NCBI GenBank assembly: GCA_035361075.1
Contig: DAOSBX010000009.1
Span: 1 to 64,000 of the forward strand
Length of the DNA stretch: 64,000 nt
Direction of reading: 5' to 3'
Source: Candidatus Hydrogenedens sp.
GTDB lineage: Bacteria > Hydrogenedentota > Hydrogenedentia > Hydrogenedentales > Hydrogenedentaceae
The notes beneath the pieces are model-generated. The model did no database searches, was not told the origin of the DNA, and saw nothing but the letters and a program-made list of their open reading frames with translations. The number at the start of each line of letters is the position of its first letter. Positions within the stretch are counted from its first letter, which is position 1. The position numbers were made by a program, and so were the translations under genes. Below, one piece after another: positions 52,943 through 61,848 of the stretch.

Positions 52943-54370
52943 TTATTCTTTTCGTGAGGTTTTGCGGTAGATATGGGTACTTTTTCCGAGTAATGCACCA
53001 GCAGATTCCATGATAGTTTCGCTGAGTGTCGGATGTGGGTGTATTGTTAGATCGAGGTCTTCTAGTGTCGCTCCCATCTCTATTGCCAATGTGGCTTCGC
53101 CGATGAGTTCACCTGCATTGGCTCCAACGATACCACACCCAAGAATCTGTTGCGTTTCTGCATGGGTTATGAGTTTTGTCAATCCCTCTCCACGGAACAT
53201 AGTCATAGCCCTACCTGAGGCAGACCACGGAAATCTTGATACTTGAACGGGTATATTTTTTGAGCGGGCTTGTTCTTCGGTAAGCCCGCACCATGCAATT
53301 TCAGGGTCTGTGAAAACGACTGCAGGGATGGCTTGTGGTTCAAAGGCAACATTCTTGCCAGAGATAATCTCAGCGACGGTTCGTCCTTCATGTGTTGCTT
53401 TATGGGCTAACATAGGTCCGCCTGCAACATCGCCAATAGCAAAGATATATGGGTCCGTTGTTCGTCTTTGTTCATCCACACGGATAAAACCTTTCTCGTC
53501 CACGGACACATTCGTATTTTTTAAGCCCAAACCACTACTGTTGGGTTTCCTCCCTACAGATACAAGGACCTTATCAAAAATCTGCTGTGGTTTTTTAATA
53601 TCCGCTCCTTCCAGTTCAACAGAGATACCTTTCTTTTGCGGTTTTAATTGTTTGACCAGTGTTTTTAAGTGGATTTGATGTAAAACTTTTTCTAAATGTT
53701 GTTCTAACGGACGTACCAAATCACGGTCTACACCAGGCAGAAGCCCATCGGTAACCTCCACAAGGGTTACTTCAGAGCCTAAAGTAGCATAGACAGTACC
53801 TAATTCCAGCCCGATATATCCTCCACCGATAACTAACAAGCGTTCTGGTATCTCCTCTATGTTAATAGCGGTATTGGAATTCATAATATCTGGTGAATCA
53901 ATAGGCTGTCCGAATAATGCAGGTCTTGACCCAGCAGAAATGACAGTATATTCAGCATTGATGCGTAATTCACGCCCATCCATCAAAAAGACTTCTAATG
54001 TATTTGAATCCAGAAAACTGGCTCGTCCCTGAATATAATTAATATTCCGCAACTTTGTTAATTGCCCTAAACCACCTGTTAAGTGTTCAACGACACCCTG
54101 CACGTTTTTTCGTATTTTATCAATATCTAATTTTGGTTTTTGGAAGTGAACACCGAATTTTTCCGCCTCTAATGCATTGGAAATCACATGGGATATGTGA
54201 AGTAATGCTTTTGTCGGGATACAACCCCGATAGAGACAGGTTCCACCTGGATTTTTTTCTACATCAATAAGAACTGTTTGCAGTCCTAAGTCAGCACACA
54301 TAAAGGCACATCCATAACCTCCAGGACCTGCACCAATAACTGCAACCTGTGTTTGGATTACTTCTGGCAT
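52943..54370 (-). CDS. lpd: dihydrolipoamide dehydrogenase (E3)
   Basis: 475 residues, the flavoprotein that reoxidises dihydrolipoamide with NAD. GAGPGGYGCAF binds FAD, GGTCLYRGCIPTK holds redox Cys45 and Cys50, GGGYIGLELG the NAD motif, and HPHPTLSETI the catalytic His-Glu pair. Last gene of the pyruvate dehydrogenase operon, 26 bases after aceF. The residues between the two redox cysteines (LYRG) differ from the LNVG found in E. coli, as is common in other phyla. Cytoplasmic. Confidence 0.95.
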   Translation of the reverse strand: MPEVIQTQVAVIGAGPGGYGCAFMCADLGLQTVLIDVEKNPGGTCLYRGCIPTKALLHISHVISNALEAEKFGVHFQKPKLDIDKIRKNVQGVVEHLTGGLGQLTKLRNINYIQGRASFLDSNTLEVFLMDGRELRINAEYTVISAGSRPALFGQPIDSPDIMNSNTAINIEEIPERLLVIGGGYIGLELGTVYATLGSEVTLVEVTDGLLPGVDRDLVRPLEQHLEKVLHQIHLKTLVKQLKPQKKGISVELEGADIKKPQQIFDKVLVSVGRKPNSSGLGLKNTNVSVDEKGFIRVDEQRRTTDPYIFAIGDVAGGPMLAHKATHEGRTVAEIISGKNVAFEPQAIPAVVFTDPEIAWCGLTEEQARSKNIPVQVSRFPWSASGRAMTMFRGEGLTKLITHAETQQILGCGIVGANAGELIGEATLAIEMGATLEDLDLTIHPHPTLSETIMESAGALLGKSTHIYRKTSRKE

Positions 54371-54396
54371 AAGACCTCCTTTGTTTCAATGTTCTA

Positions 54397-55722
54397 TTAT
54401 TCAAAAAACATATTCCATGGATTTTCAAGAGCATTACAAATCCATCGAACGAAGCGAGCGGATTCCGCACCATCAATAACACGATGGTCATATGACAAAC
54501 TTAAAGGTAGCATGAGTTGGGGGACAAATGTCCCATTTTGGTATATAGGTTCCATACTGGAACGGGACATGCCTAAAATAGCCACCTGTGGTGCATTTAC
54601 AATTGGTGTGAAACCAATACCACCTAAACCACCTAAATTGCTTATGGTAAATGTAGCCCCCTGTAATTCTTCTAAAGCCAATTTCCGTTGTCGGGCTTTC
54701 TCCGCTAATTGTGGTAGTTCAATGGAAAGTTCTTTAATTGATTTTTTATTCACATCTCGGATGACGGGAACCAGAAGCCCATATTCTGTATCTACCGCAA
54801 CACCAATATGATAATATTTTTTATAGATAATCTGTTCTTTTTCGAGGTCAATACTGGCATTGAACTTTGGGAATTTTTTCAGTGCTTCTGCAACAACTTT
54901 TAATGTAAAAATAAGCATACTCAATCTGCCACCTGTGGATTGAATTTTCTTTGACCAAGCTTCACGAAGTTCTTCTAACTGCGTTATGTTAGCTTTATCA
55001 AAGTGGGTTACTTGTGGGGCGGACCAGCTACGCATCATTTGTTCTGCAGTTTTTTTGCGAATGGTGCTCATCGACTCAATTACGATAGGTCCCCATGAAT
55101 CTCTGGAAGACGACCCCTCTACTTCCTCTACAATTTCGGATGCAGGTATATCGTGTTTTATTTCCGATTCTACCACATGTATACCTTCTGTCTTCCTTTT
55201 ATGATATGCCATAACATCTTCTGCAGAGATTTTCCCTGATGGGTCAGATGCAGGGACATCTTCCAGTGAAATTCCTAATTCGCGTGCCAATCTGCGAACC
55301 GATGGAGGAGCCAGAATGGGAATATCTGATTTTGGTTTTTGACCTGTTCCTACAGAAATTGAAGTAGGTCGTAGTGGTGTAGGTTTCTCAACAACAGGAG
55401 GGATGGGTGTTTCCTTCTGAAGAGGGGGTGTTTTTTCTACTATGGGTGTGGCTACAGGTTCAGGAGGTGCTGTGCCTACCCCTGTTTGTTCATCTATAGT
55501 GAAAATCAAGATGCCAGGCTTTACTTTTTGCCCCTCCTTTACATGAATTTCTAATATTTTACCATCCAGCGACGAAGGTATTTCTGCTACCGCTTTATCC
55601 GTTTCGATTTCTAGGACTGTTTGCCCTTTACGGATGGTATCTCCAACTTTCACTAAAATCTTGCCGATAGTTGCTTCTGCAACATTTTCCCCTAATGAGG
55701 GCAATCTAAATTCCTTTGGCAT
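54397..55722 (-). CDS. aceF: dihydrolipoamide acetyltransferase (E2)
   Basis: 441 residues: one lipoyl domain (1-78, lipoylated Lys43 in ETDKAVAE), a Pro-rich linker, a peripheral subunit-binding domain (about 135-172: VRRLARELGISLEDVP and GKISAEDVM), a second linker and the catalytic domain (about 210-441) with SYDHRVIDG (His413, Asp417). It transfers acetyl groups to CoA and forms the core of pyruvate dehydrogenase. It has one lipoyl domain where E. coli has three. It follows aceE by 25 bases and precedes lpd by 26. Confidence 0.95.
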   Translation of the reverse strand: MPKEFRLPSLGENVAEATIGKILVKVGDTIRKGQTVLEIETDKAVAEIPSSLDGKILEIHVKEGQKVKPGILIFTIDEQTGVGTAPPEPVATPIVEKTPPLQKETPIPPVVEKPTPLRPTSISVGTGQKPKSDIPILAPPSVRRLARELGISLEDVPASDPSGKISAEDVMAYHKRKTEGIHVVESEIKHDIPASEIVEEVEGSSSRDSWGPIVIESMSTIRKKTAEQMMRSWSAPQVTHFDKANITQLEELREAWSKKIQSTGGRLSMLIFTLKVVAEALKKFPKFNASIDLEKEQIIYKKYYHIGVAVDTEYGLLVPVIRDVNKKSIKELSIELPQLAEKARQRKLALEELQGATFTISNLGGLGGIGFTPIVNAPQVAILGMSRSSMEPIYQNGTFVPQLMLPLSLSYDHRVIDGAESARFVRWICNALENPWNMFFE

Positions 55723-55747
55723 AGTATATTCCTTTTTTAATCATATT

Positions 55748-58441
55748 TTATAAGTCCATAGGATACTTTTTATTTGTAGGGATACCTGCATCCCGCATGT
55801 ATTTTTTTACTATGTTCACATCTATTTTTTTGTTTTGAGCCAACGCAAACAATGCAGATAACACGATATAACGGCTATCTACTTCGAAATAATCGCGTAG
55901 GGCTTCTCGTGTGTCAGAACGCCCAAAGCCATCTGTTCCTAACGATATAAATGTTTGTGGAACCCATCGAGCTATGCTGTCTGGGACAAGTTTTACATAA
56001 TCAGAAACGGCAATGGTCGCATTTGCTCTGTTGTTCAAACATTCAGTTACATAGGGAACTTTTTTTGTAGATGTTGGATGTAGCCTATTCCATCGTTCTG
56101 TTTCCAGTGCATTTTCACGAAGCATTTTGTAACTTGTGGCACTCCATACATCTGCAGAGATATTAAACTTCTCTTCCAGTATGGTTTGTGCTTTTAGTGC
56201 CTCATTAAGTAATGAACCACTGCCTAACACATTTACTTTTATTTTCGATTTTTTCAAAGAAGAAGGTTGGAATAGGTATAACCCTTTGATAATCCCCTCG
56301 CGTATTTTCTTTCCCGACGGGATAGGTGGCATGGTATAGTTTTCATTGCCGACGGTTAGATAATAAAAAACCGATTCCTGCTTTTCATACATGCTACGGA
56401 TACCCTCTTGCACGATAACCGTTATTTCATAGGCATACGCAGGGTCATACGCACGAAGGCAGGGAACAGACATTGCCATAAGATGGCTATGACCATCTTG
56501 ATGTTGCAAACCTTCACCAGCGAGAGTTGTTCTACCTGCTGTGCCACCTACAAGGAAGCCACGTACCTTCATATCCGCAGAAGCCCAGATTAAATCACCA
56601 ATCCGCTGAAATCCGAACATGGAATAGAAGATGAAGAATGGAATAGTATTAATCCCATGACTCGCATAAGCAGTACCCGCAGATATAAAAGAAGCCATTG
56701 AACCTGCTTCAGAAATCCCTTCTTCGAGGATTTGTCCGTCTGTCGCCTCTTTGTAATACAAAACCGATTCTGAATCTACAGGCTCATATTTTTGCCCTTG
56801 TGATGAATAAATTCCTATTTGTCGGAACAATCCTTCCATACCGAAAGTGCGTGCTTCGTCTGGCACGATCGGAACGATTAATTTGCCAATCCGTTCATGT
56901 TGTAATAATTTTCGTAAAATAGAAACAAATGCCATTGTTGTGGATACAGGGCGAGGTGTGCCTTTATAAAATTCATCAAAGAGTTCGTTTTCAGGTGCGG
57001 GTAAAGGTGGTGCCAATACTTCGCGATGGGGCAAATATCCGCCTAATGCCTTACGTCGCTCTTGCAGGTATATCATAGCAGGATGGTCTTCAGGTGGTTT
57101 GCAAAACGGGGCAAAAGCAATCTCATCATCGGAGACAGGAATACCAAACCGTGCTCGAAATTCACGTAATTCGTCTTCATTCAATTTCTTTTGCTGATGG
57201 GTTATATTCTTCCCCTCCCCACTTTCACCGAGCCCATATCCTTTGATTGTTTTTGCCAATATTACGGTGGGTGCCCCTTGTGTCCGTAATGCGTGATAAT
57301 ATGCGGAATATACCTTTACCGGGTCATGTCCACCTCTACGCAATTGGCGTAATTGTATATCTGAAACCTGTTCGAGATAAGGAGCCAGACGAGGTTCATG
57401 TTCTATCATTTTTTTGCGAATATATTCCCCGGATGAAACAGAAAATTTCTGATACTCACCGTCTACAATATCACCTAACGCATTTACCAATAGTCCATGC
57501 TCATCCTTCTCAAACAGCGGGTCCCAATCACTGCCCCATATCACCTTAATTACATTCCAGCCTGCACCGCGGAATATGGCTTCTAATTCTTGTATGATTT
57601 TCCCATTTCCACGTACGGGGCCATCCAAACGTTGTAAATTGCAATTGATAACGAAGATAAGATTATCTAATTTTTCGCGACTGGCTAAACTAATAGCACC
57701 TAATGTCTCTGGCTCGTCTGTTTCTCCGTCACCCAAGAATGCCCATACATAACCACCATTTTTAGGTTTCAAACCGCGGTTTTCTAAATATTTGTTAAAC
57801 CGTGCCTGATATATCGCCATAATAGGACCCAAGCCCATAGATACGGTTGGAAATTGCCAGAACCCAGGCATAAGTCGTGGATGTGGATATGACGGTAGAC
57901 CACCATCTTTACTTAGTTCGCGTCGAAAATTTTTCAGGTCATTTTCAGAAAGTCGTCCCTCCAAATAAGCTCGGGCATATATTCCAGGTGCTGCATGCCC
58001 CTGAAAATAGATCAAGTCTCCTCCATAGTCTTCAGTTCGTGCCTTGAAAAAATGGTTAAATCCTATCTCATATAAAGTGGCTACGGAAGCATAAGTAGAT
58101 ATATGTCCCCCAATGCCATCTGCTTCACGGTTTGCACGAACCACCATAGCCATCGCATTCCAGCGGATATACGACTTTATAATTCGTTCTAATTCACGGT
58201 CACCTGGATATTCCGGCTGTTCTGACACAGGGATGGTATTCACATACGGCGTAGTTGCGGGGCAGGGTTTACGAATCCCTAAGAGATATGCATAATCCTG
58301 TAGCCGTCGAATCAGATTTGCGGTCACTTGAGGACCACGTTCTTCTAAATAGGCTTTTAATGCATCAATCCATTCCTCATCAGGAAAAGAGAAACCATCT
58401 ATTTCATTATACCTCTCACCTGTATGCTCAAGGTTGCTCAT
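55748..58441 (-). CDS. aceE: pyruvate dehydrogenase E1, homodimeric type
   Basis: 897 residues, the thiamine diphosphate-dependent E1 of the homodimeric AceE type. FLGDGETDEPETLGAI and FVINCNLQRLDGPVRG carry the cofactor motif; HISTYASVATLYEIGFNHFF and QGHAAPGIYAR are typical of AceE. It oxidatively decarboxylates pyruvate and acetylates the lipoyl group of E2. First gene of the operon aceE-aceF-lpd; AGGGG lies eight bases upstream of the ATG. It is divergent from the DUF134 gene, and the 201-base spacer between them has TATAAT on the minus strand at 58498-58503, a possible -10. The presence of this complex implies a route to acetyl-CoA that yields NADH. Confidence 0.95.
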   Translation of the reverse strand: MSNLEHTGERYNEIDGFSFPDEEWIDALKAYLEERGPQVTANLIRRLQDYAYLLGIRKPCPATTPYVNTIPVSEQPEYPGDRELERIIKSYIRWNAMAMVVRANREADGIGGHISTYASVATLYEIGFNHFFKARTEDYGGDLIYFQGHAAPGIYARAYLEGRLSENDLKNFRRELSKDGGLPSYPHPRLMPGFWQFPTVSMGLGPIMAIYQARFNKYLENRGLKPKNGGYVWAFLGDGETDEPETLGAISLASREKLDNLIFVINCNLQRLDGPVRGNGKIIQELEAIFRGAGWNVIKVIWGSDWDPLFEKDEHGLLVNALGDIVDGEYQKFSVSSGEYIRKKMIEHEPRLAPYLEQVSDIQLRQLRRGGHDPVKVYSAYYHALRTQGAPTVILAKTIKGYGLGESGEGKNITHQQKKLNEDELREFRARFGIPVSDDEIAFAPFCKPPEDHPAMIYLQERRKALGGYLPHREVLAPPLPAPENELFDEFYKGTPRPVSTTMAFVSILRKLLQHERIGKLIVPIVPDEARTFGMEGLFRQIGIYSSQGQKYEPVDSESVLYYKEATDGQILEEGISEAGSMASFISAGTAYASHGINTIPFFIFYSMFGFQRIGDLIWASADMKVRGFLVGGTAGRTTLAGEGLQHQDGHSHLMAMSVPCLRAYDPAYAYEITVIVQEGIRSMYEKQESVFYYLTVGNENYTMPPIPSGKKIREGIIKGLYLFQPSSLKKSKIKVNVLGSGSLLNEALKAQTILEEKFNISADVWSATSYKMLRENALETERWNRLHPTSTKKVPYVTECLNNRANATIAVSDYVKLVPDSIARWVPQTFISLGTDGFGRSDTREALRDYFEVDSRYIVLSALFALAQNKKIDVNIVKKYMRDAGIPTNKKYPMDL

Positions 58442-58565
58442 ATTAACGTCCCCTGTGTTTCTTATTATTTTACAAAATATTAACCATTAATTAACTAATT
58501 ATACTAACAAATTAATTCATTATTTTATTTATTGAGTATCTTTCCCAAAAAATAAATTATTGTTG

Positions 58566-58595
58566 TTTACTTTTGCTACGAAACTGCGTTATAAT
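58566..58595 (+). promoter_or_regulatory. promoter of the DUF134 gene cluster
   Basis: -35 TTTACT (58566-58571) and a perfect -10 TATAAT (58590-58595) with 18-base spacing. The -10 runs into a 22-bp palindrome that covers the expected start of transcription. It serves the DUF134, CxC-protein and NifX-like genes. Confidence 0.65.
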
Positions 58596-58615
58596 TATGA
58601 ACATATGTTCATAAT
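58594..58615. promoter_or_regulatory. perfect 22-bp palindromic operator
   Basis: The half-site ATTATGAACAT is followed directly by its exact reverse complement. It overlaps the last bases of the -10 box and the transcription start. A core TGAACATATGTTCA resembles sites bound by ArsR/SmtB-type repressors. No such repressor is coded nearby, so the DUF134 protein itself or a distant regulator may bind it. Confidence 0.75.
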
Positions 58616-58642
58616 AAATTATGAAGATTAAAAGGAGTTTTA

Positions 58643-59038
58643 ATGGCAAGACCCTATTGCTCAAGAAGATTGAATGCATGTCCTCCTATTGAGGAATTCA
58701 TCCCTTTTGAGCAGGAAAGTGCGAAAAGGGAACCTGTATTATTGTCTCTTGATGAGTTTGAAGCACTTCGCCTTGCAGATTATTTGGGAATGTATCATGA
58801 AGAGGCGGGGCAAGAGATGGGAGTCTCTCGGCCAACATTTTCCCGAATTGTTGAACAAGCACGACATAAGGTTACTATGGCACTTGTTGAAGGACGGCCT
58901 ATACGAATAACAGGAGGACCTGTCGATTTTGTTTGTAGACAAAAAAGTCGTGGAAGTGGTAGGCATTGCCACAGGCATTGTAAAAGAAAGGCTTATTTTT
59001 TGGAATCAGACCAATATCAAAATGAAAGCAAACAATAA
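58643..59038 (+). CDS. DUF134 family DNA-binding protein
   Basis: 131 residues of the DUF134 family, predicted DNA-binding proteins with a sigma factor region 4-like helix-turn-helix. The N terminus MARPYCSRRLNACPP is typical, and the helix-turn-helix lies in LADYLGMYHEEAGQEMGVSR (about 48-67) followed by PTFSRIVEQARHKV. A basic C terminus has Cys and His residues (CRQKSRGSGRHCHRHCKR) that may bind metal. AAGGAG lies five bases before the ATG. It heads a cluster with a NifX-like gene, a common pairing for this family in anaerobes. A perfect palindrome in its promoter suggests autoregulation. Confidence 0.9.
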   Translation: MARPYCSRRLNACPPIEEFIPFEQESAKREPVLLSLDEFEALRLADYLGMYHEEAGQEMGVSRPTFSRIVEQARHKVTMALVEGRPIRITGGPVDFVCRQKSRGSGRHCHRHCKRKAYFLESDQYQNESKQ

Positions 59039-59062
59039 ACTTTAATGATAAGGAGATTAACA

Positions 59063-59389
59063 ATGAGAACCCAAAGACATTTTGCTAATTCATTTAATAA
59101 TTGTGGACAATTTCGTTTCGGTGGTGGTCAGGGTAGGAGATGGATGTCTCCCGATAATCCAACACCTGGATTATCTTCCCCGGGTTATTATCGTCAAGGT
59201 TGGAGATGGATGTCTCCAAACAACCCAGCATCTAACCCACCGGAAAGCGATTTGTCGAACGAAACAATAGAAGCCTCCGAATGGACTTATATTGGTCCAT
59301 GTCGCTGTGGTAGAGGTCCACATGCATTTTATCGCAATTCCAGAGGGAATATCCTGCATGCATCAAAGGTAAAAAACATAGAACCGTAA
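59063..59389 (+). CDS. small repeat-containing protein with CRCG motif
   Basis: 108 residues from ATG 59063, with AAGGAG seven bases upstream (an earlier ATG at 59045 lacks a site). The N-terminal half has an internal repeat: GGGQGRRWMSPDNP and RQGWRWMSPNNP, whose DNA is also similar, so it arose by local duplication. The C-terminal part has WTYIGPCRCGRGPHAFYR, with two Cys and one His as possible metal ligands. It lacks a signal peptide. I do not recognise the family. Its place between DUF134 and NifX-like genes suggests a part in iron-sulfur or molybdenum cofactor handling. Confidence 0.7.
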   Translation: MRTQRHFANSFNNCGQFRFGGGQGRRWMSPDNPTPGLSSPGYYRQGWRWMSPNNPASNPPESDLSNETIEASEWTYIGPCRCGRGPHAFYRNSRGNILHASKVKNIEP

Positions 59390-59424
59390 AAAAATCACTA
59401 ATCCTAAATTTGAAAGGAACTATT

Positions 59425-59829
59425 ATGAAAGTTGCTATTCCAACAAATGATAAAAAAAATATTTCAGCACATTTTGGGCGAACGAAAGGTTTTTTAATTG
59501 TCGATATTGAAAACGGTAATATCGTAAATGAAGAGTACATCCCGAATACGATTACTGGGCATGCTCAGCATCCACATGATATAGAACATTCACAACCGCA
59601 TTCCCATGAGCATAATCATTCCATAGATACGCATGAACAAGTAGCACAACAATTTGCGAATATTGATGTAGTTATCGCGGGTGGAATGGGATATGGAATG
59701 AAAAGTAGGTTCGAGTCTGCTAATATAAGAACGATAATCACATCTGAAAAAGACATAAAGACAGCCCTTGAGCATTTCATAAACGGGACATTAAAAAACG
59801 AAGAAAATTTAACATGTCACCACCACTAA
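59425..59829 (+). CDS. NifX/NifB-C-terminal-like dinitrogenase cofactor family protein
   Basis: 134 residues from ATG 59425 (AAGGA six bases upstream; an earlier TTG is unlikely). The fold matches the NifX/NafY family (Fe-Mo-Co, PF02579): MKVAIPTNDK, SAHFGRTKGFLIVDI, then a His-rich loop (about 46-75, with HPHDIEH and HSHEHNH), and VVIAGGMGYGMKSRF. The tail has four histidines after the final Cys. No nitrogenase genes are present, so as in many non-fixing anaerobes it probably carries a metal cluster or senses one. Last gene of the three-gene cluster, convergent with the TPR gene. Confidence 0.88.
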   Translation: MKVAIPTNDKKNISAHFGRTKGFLIVDIENGNIVNEEYIPNTITGHAQHPHDIEHSQPHSHEHNHSIDTHEQVAQQFANIDVVIAGGMGYGMKSRFESANIRTIITSEKDIKTALEHFINGTLKNEENLTCHHH

Positions 59830-59854
59830 TGTGGCTTCAAATGATGTGTTACTT

Positions 59855-60676
59855 TCAAATTTCCGTTAAGAGTTTGCCGAATTTGTTGTTGGGGTCTCTT
59901 TCGAGTATTTTTTTGCCAATTTCGTGTGCTTCTTCTTTTTTCCCTAATTGTTTAAGACAGATACCTTGTTTGTTCCATACAGTGATGATATTAAACCATT
60001 CATGATAAAAGTAGTAGGTTCTATGTTTATCTATTTGGCTTTCGACTTTACGGAATAATTCCAAGGCTTTGTTGTAAAATTCACCTAATAGAGATATTTC
60101 GCCTCTTATGTAGTAACTTTCAGGTTGTTCTGGTGCTACTTCCGTTGTTTTTTCTAATAGTTCCTCTGCTTTTTTAAAATGTTCTTCTGCTTGTTCGAGG
60201 AATCCTAATACTTTTTCTGTTTTTGCAAGCATGAATAAAGCCATAAAGTGGCTACCCCCTAATTTAACGGATTGATTTGCCCAGTCATAAGCAGAATCCC
60301 ATTTTCCCTCTGAAAAGTCGCAAATTGCCAAACCTAATAGGGATTTACCGTGGTGAGGTCTTAAAGTGATTGCTTTTTGGAAGATATTGTAGGCATCTTT
60401 TATGCGGTTTTGACATAGATAGGTAAAACCCAAATCGGTTAAAGATGGGATATGTTCTGGTTGGAGGTGAATGGCTTGTTCAAGAAGTTCTTGGGACTTT
60501 TGTAAATTTCCAGAACGTAGAAGGCAACGGCCTAATTGGTATCGTGCAAGATGTGAATCTGGACTTAGTTTGAGTGATTGGGAAAGAAATTTTTCTGCGG
60601 TTTCCAACTCACCTTTCATTAATGCAGTTAATCCCCGATCGTATAATTCATCAAAGGTATTTTGTTCATAAGACAT
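59855..60676 (-). CDS. tetratricopeptide repeat protein
   Basis: 273 residues with about six TPR units: the clearest are FDELYDRGLTALMKGELETA, SHLARYQLGRCLLRSGNLQK, PSLTDLGFTYLCQNRIKDAY and KSLLGLAICDFSEGKWDSAY. No signal peptide or enzyme domain is seen. TPR arrays bind partner proteins; the partner is not known. It lies 26 bases downstream of aroB on the same strand and is probably co-transcribed with it. AGGAG (in the run AGAAAGAACG upstream only weakly) does not give a strong ribosome site. Confidence 0.85.
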   Translation of the reverse strand: MSYEQNTFDELYDRGLTALMKGELETAEKFLSQSLKLSPDSHLARYQLGRCLLRSGNLQKSQELLEQAIHLQPEHIPSLTDLGFTYLCQNRIKDAYNIFQKAITLRPHHGKSLLGLAICDFSEGKWDSAYDWANQSVKLGGSHFMALFMLAKTEKVLGFLEQAEEHFKKAEELLEKTTEVAPEQPESYYIRGEISLLGEFYNKALELFRKVESQIDKHRTYYFYHEWFNIITVWNKQGICLKQLGKKEEAHEIGKKILERDPNNKFGKLLTEI

Positions 60677-60702
60677 GCGTTCTTTCTCCTAACAATTACC
60701 GT

Positions 60703-61815
60703 TTAGCCTTGCATTATCCGTGAAAGTGCTTGCCGTATTGAGTCTTCAGGTATATTAGAGACAATTGTGACTTCTCCTATTTTCTTTGGCAGGATGAATC
60801 TTAATTTTCCGACTTTTGTTTTTTTGTCACGATACATGGATTGAATTACTTTGTCCACAGGAATATCCTGCCATGCAACTGGTAAATTGTATTTACGTAA
60901 GACTTCGCGATGTAATTTGGGGATTTCGTCGTTAACATAACCCATAAGGACTGCCAATTCTGCGGAAGATACCATTCCAATAGAAACTGCTTCGCCGTGA
61001 AGGAATTTTTGGTAATTTGTTACGGATTCGAAAGCATGACCGAAAGTATGCCCATAGTTCAAGTATGCACGGATATTTTGTTCTTTTTCATCCTTCATAA
61101 CGATATCCGCTTTTATTTCACATGAGCGAACAATGGGATATGTTAATGCTTCTAAATTTTTATGTAACATTATCTCTGCATGTATTAAACAGTATTCGAA
61201 AAGTTCTTGGTCAGCGATAACTCCATGTTTAATAATTTCTGCAAAACCTTCACGATAGATGCGTTCAGGTAGTGTTTTTAGAAAGTTAAGGTCTATTAAA
61301 ACAAGTTGAGGTTGATAAAATGCCCCTAAAATATTCTTGCCTAATGGGTGATTTACGCCTGTTTTTCCACCGATGCTTGCGTCCACCTGTGAAACAATAG
61401 TTGTTGGGATTTGTATGAACGGTATCCCACGCATATAGGATGATGCAAAGAAGCCAGCTACATCTCCAACAACACCTCCACCCATAGCAATAATTCCACT
61501 TGAGCGGTCTAACCCTCCTTCTAACATAGTAGTGCATATATGTTCAATTTGTTCCAATGTTTTATATTCTTCACCTGCAGGTAAGATATGAATTACATAT
61601 CCTTGTGGGCAAGCTTTCTTTAATACTTGCTCGCATATATCTAAGTAATACTTCGCCACCTGTTCGTCTGTAATCAAGCCAACTTTCCCTTTCCAGTCCA
61701 GACGAATGAGTTCATCTGCAAGCATAGAGAAAATATTCTGCCCTATATGAATAGGATATGTATGCCCAATCAGCTTGACCCAAACCGTTTTTGTATTTCC
61801 TATTTGTTTGCTCAT
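60703..61815 (-). CDS. aroB: 3-dehydroquinate synthase
   Basis: About 370 residues from ATG 61815; the frame reaches a TTG at 61848, right after the upstream stop, but the family usually starts close to TVWVKLIGHTYPIHIG. The enzyme cyclises DAHP to 3-dehydroquinate, step two of the shikimate pathway. Hallmarks are AMGGGVVGDVAGFFAS, IPTTIVSQVDASIGGKTGVN, YREGFAEIIKHG and NYGHTFGHAFE, which bind NAD, substrate and zinc. It follows the oxidoreductase gene by 33 bases. This step feeds chorismate to menF in the same window, though the genes are far apart. Confidence 0.94.
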   Translation of the reverse strand: MSKQIGNTKTVWVKLIGHTYPIHIGQNIFSMLADELIRLDWKGKVGLITDEQVAKYYLDICEQVLKKACPQGYVIHILPAGEEYKTLEQIEHICTTMLEGGLDRSSGIIAMGGGVVGDVAGFFASSYMRGIPFIQIPTTIVSQVDASIGGKTGVNHPLGKNILGAFYQPQLVLIDLNFLKTLPERIYREGFAEIIKHGVIADQELFEYCLIHAEIMLHKNLEALTYPIVRSCEIKADIVMKDEKEQNIRAYLNYGHTFGHAFESVTNYQKFLHGEAVSIGMVSSAELAVLMGYVNDEIPKLHREVLRKYNLPVAWQDIPVDKVIQSMYRDKKTKVGKLRFILPKKIGEVTIVSNIPEDSIRQALSRIMQG

Positions 61816-61848
61816 AGATGTAGCTTTCAAATACACATAGGTTTTCAA

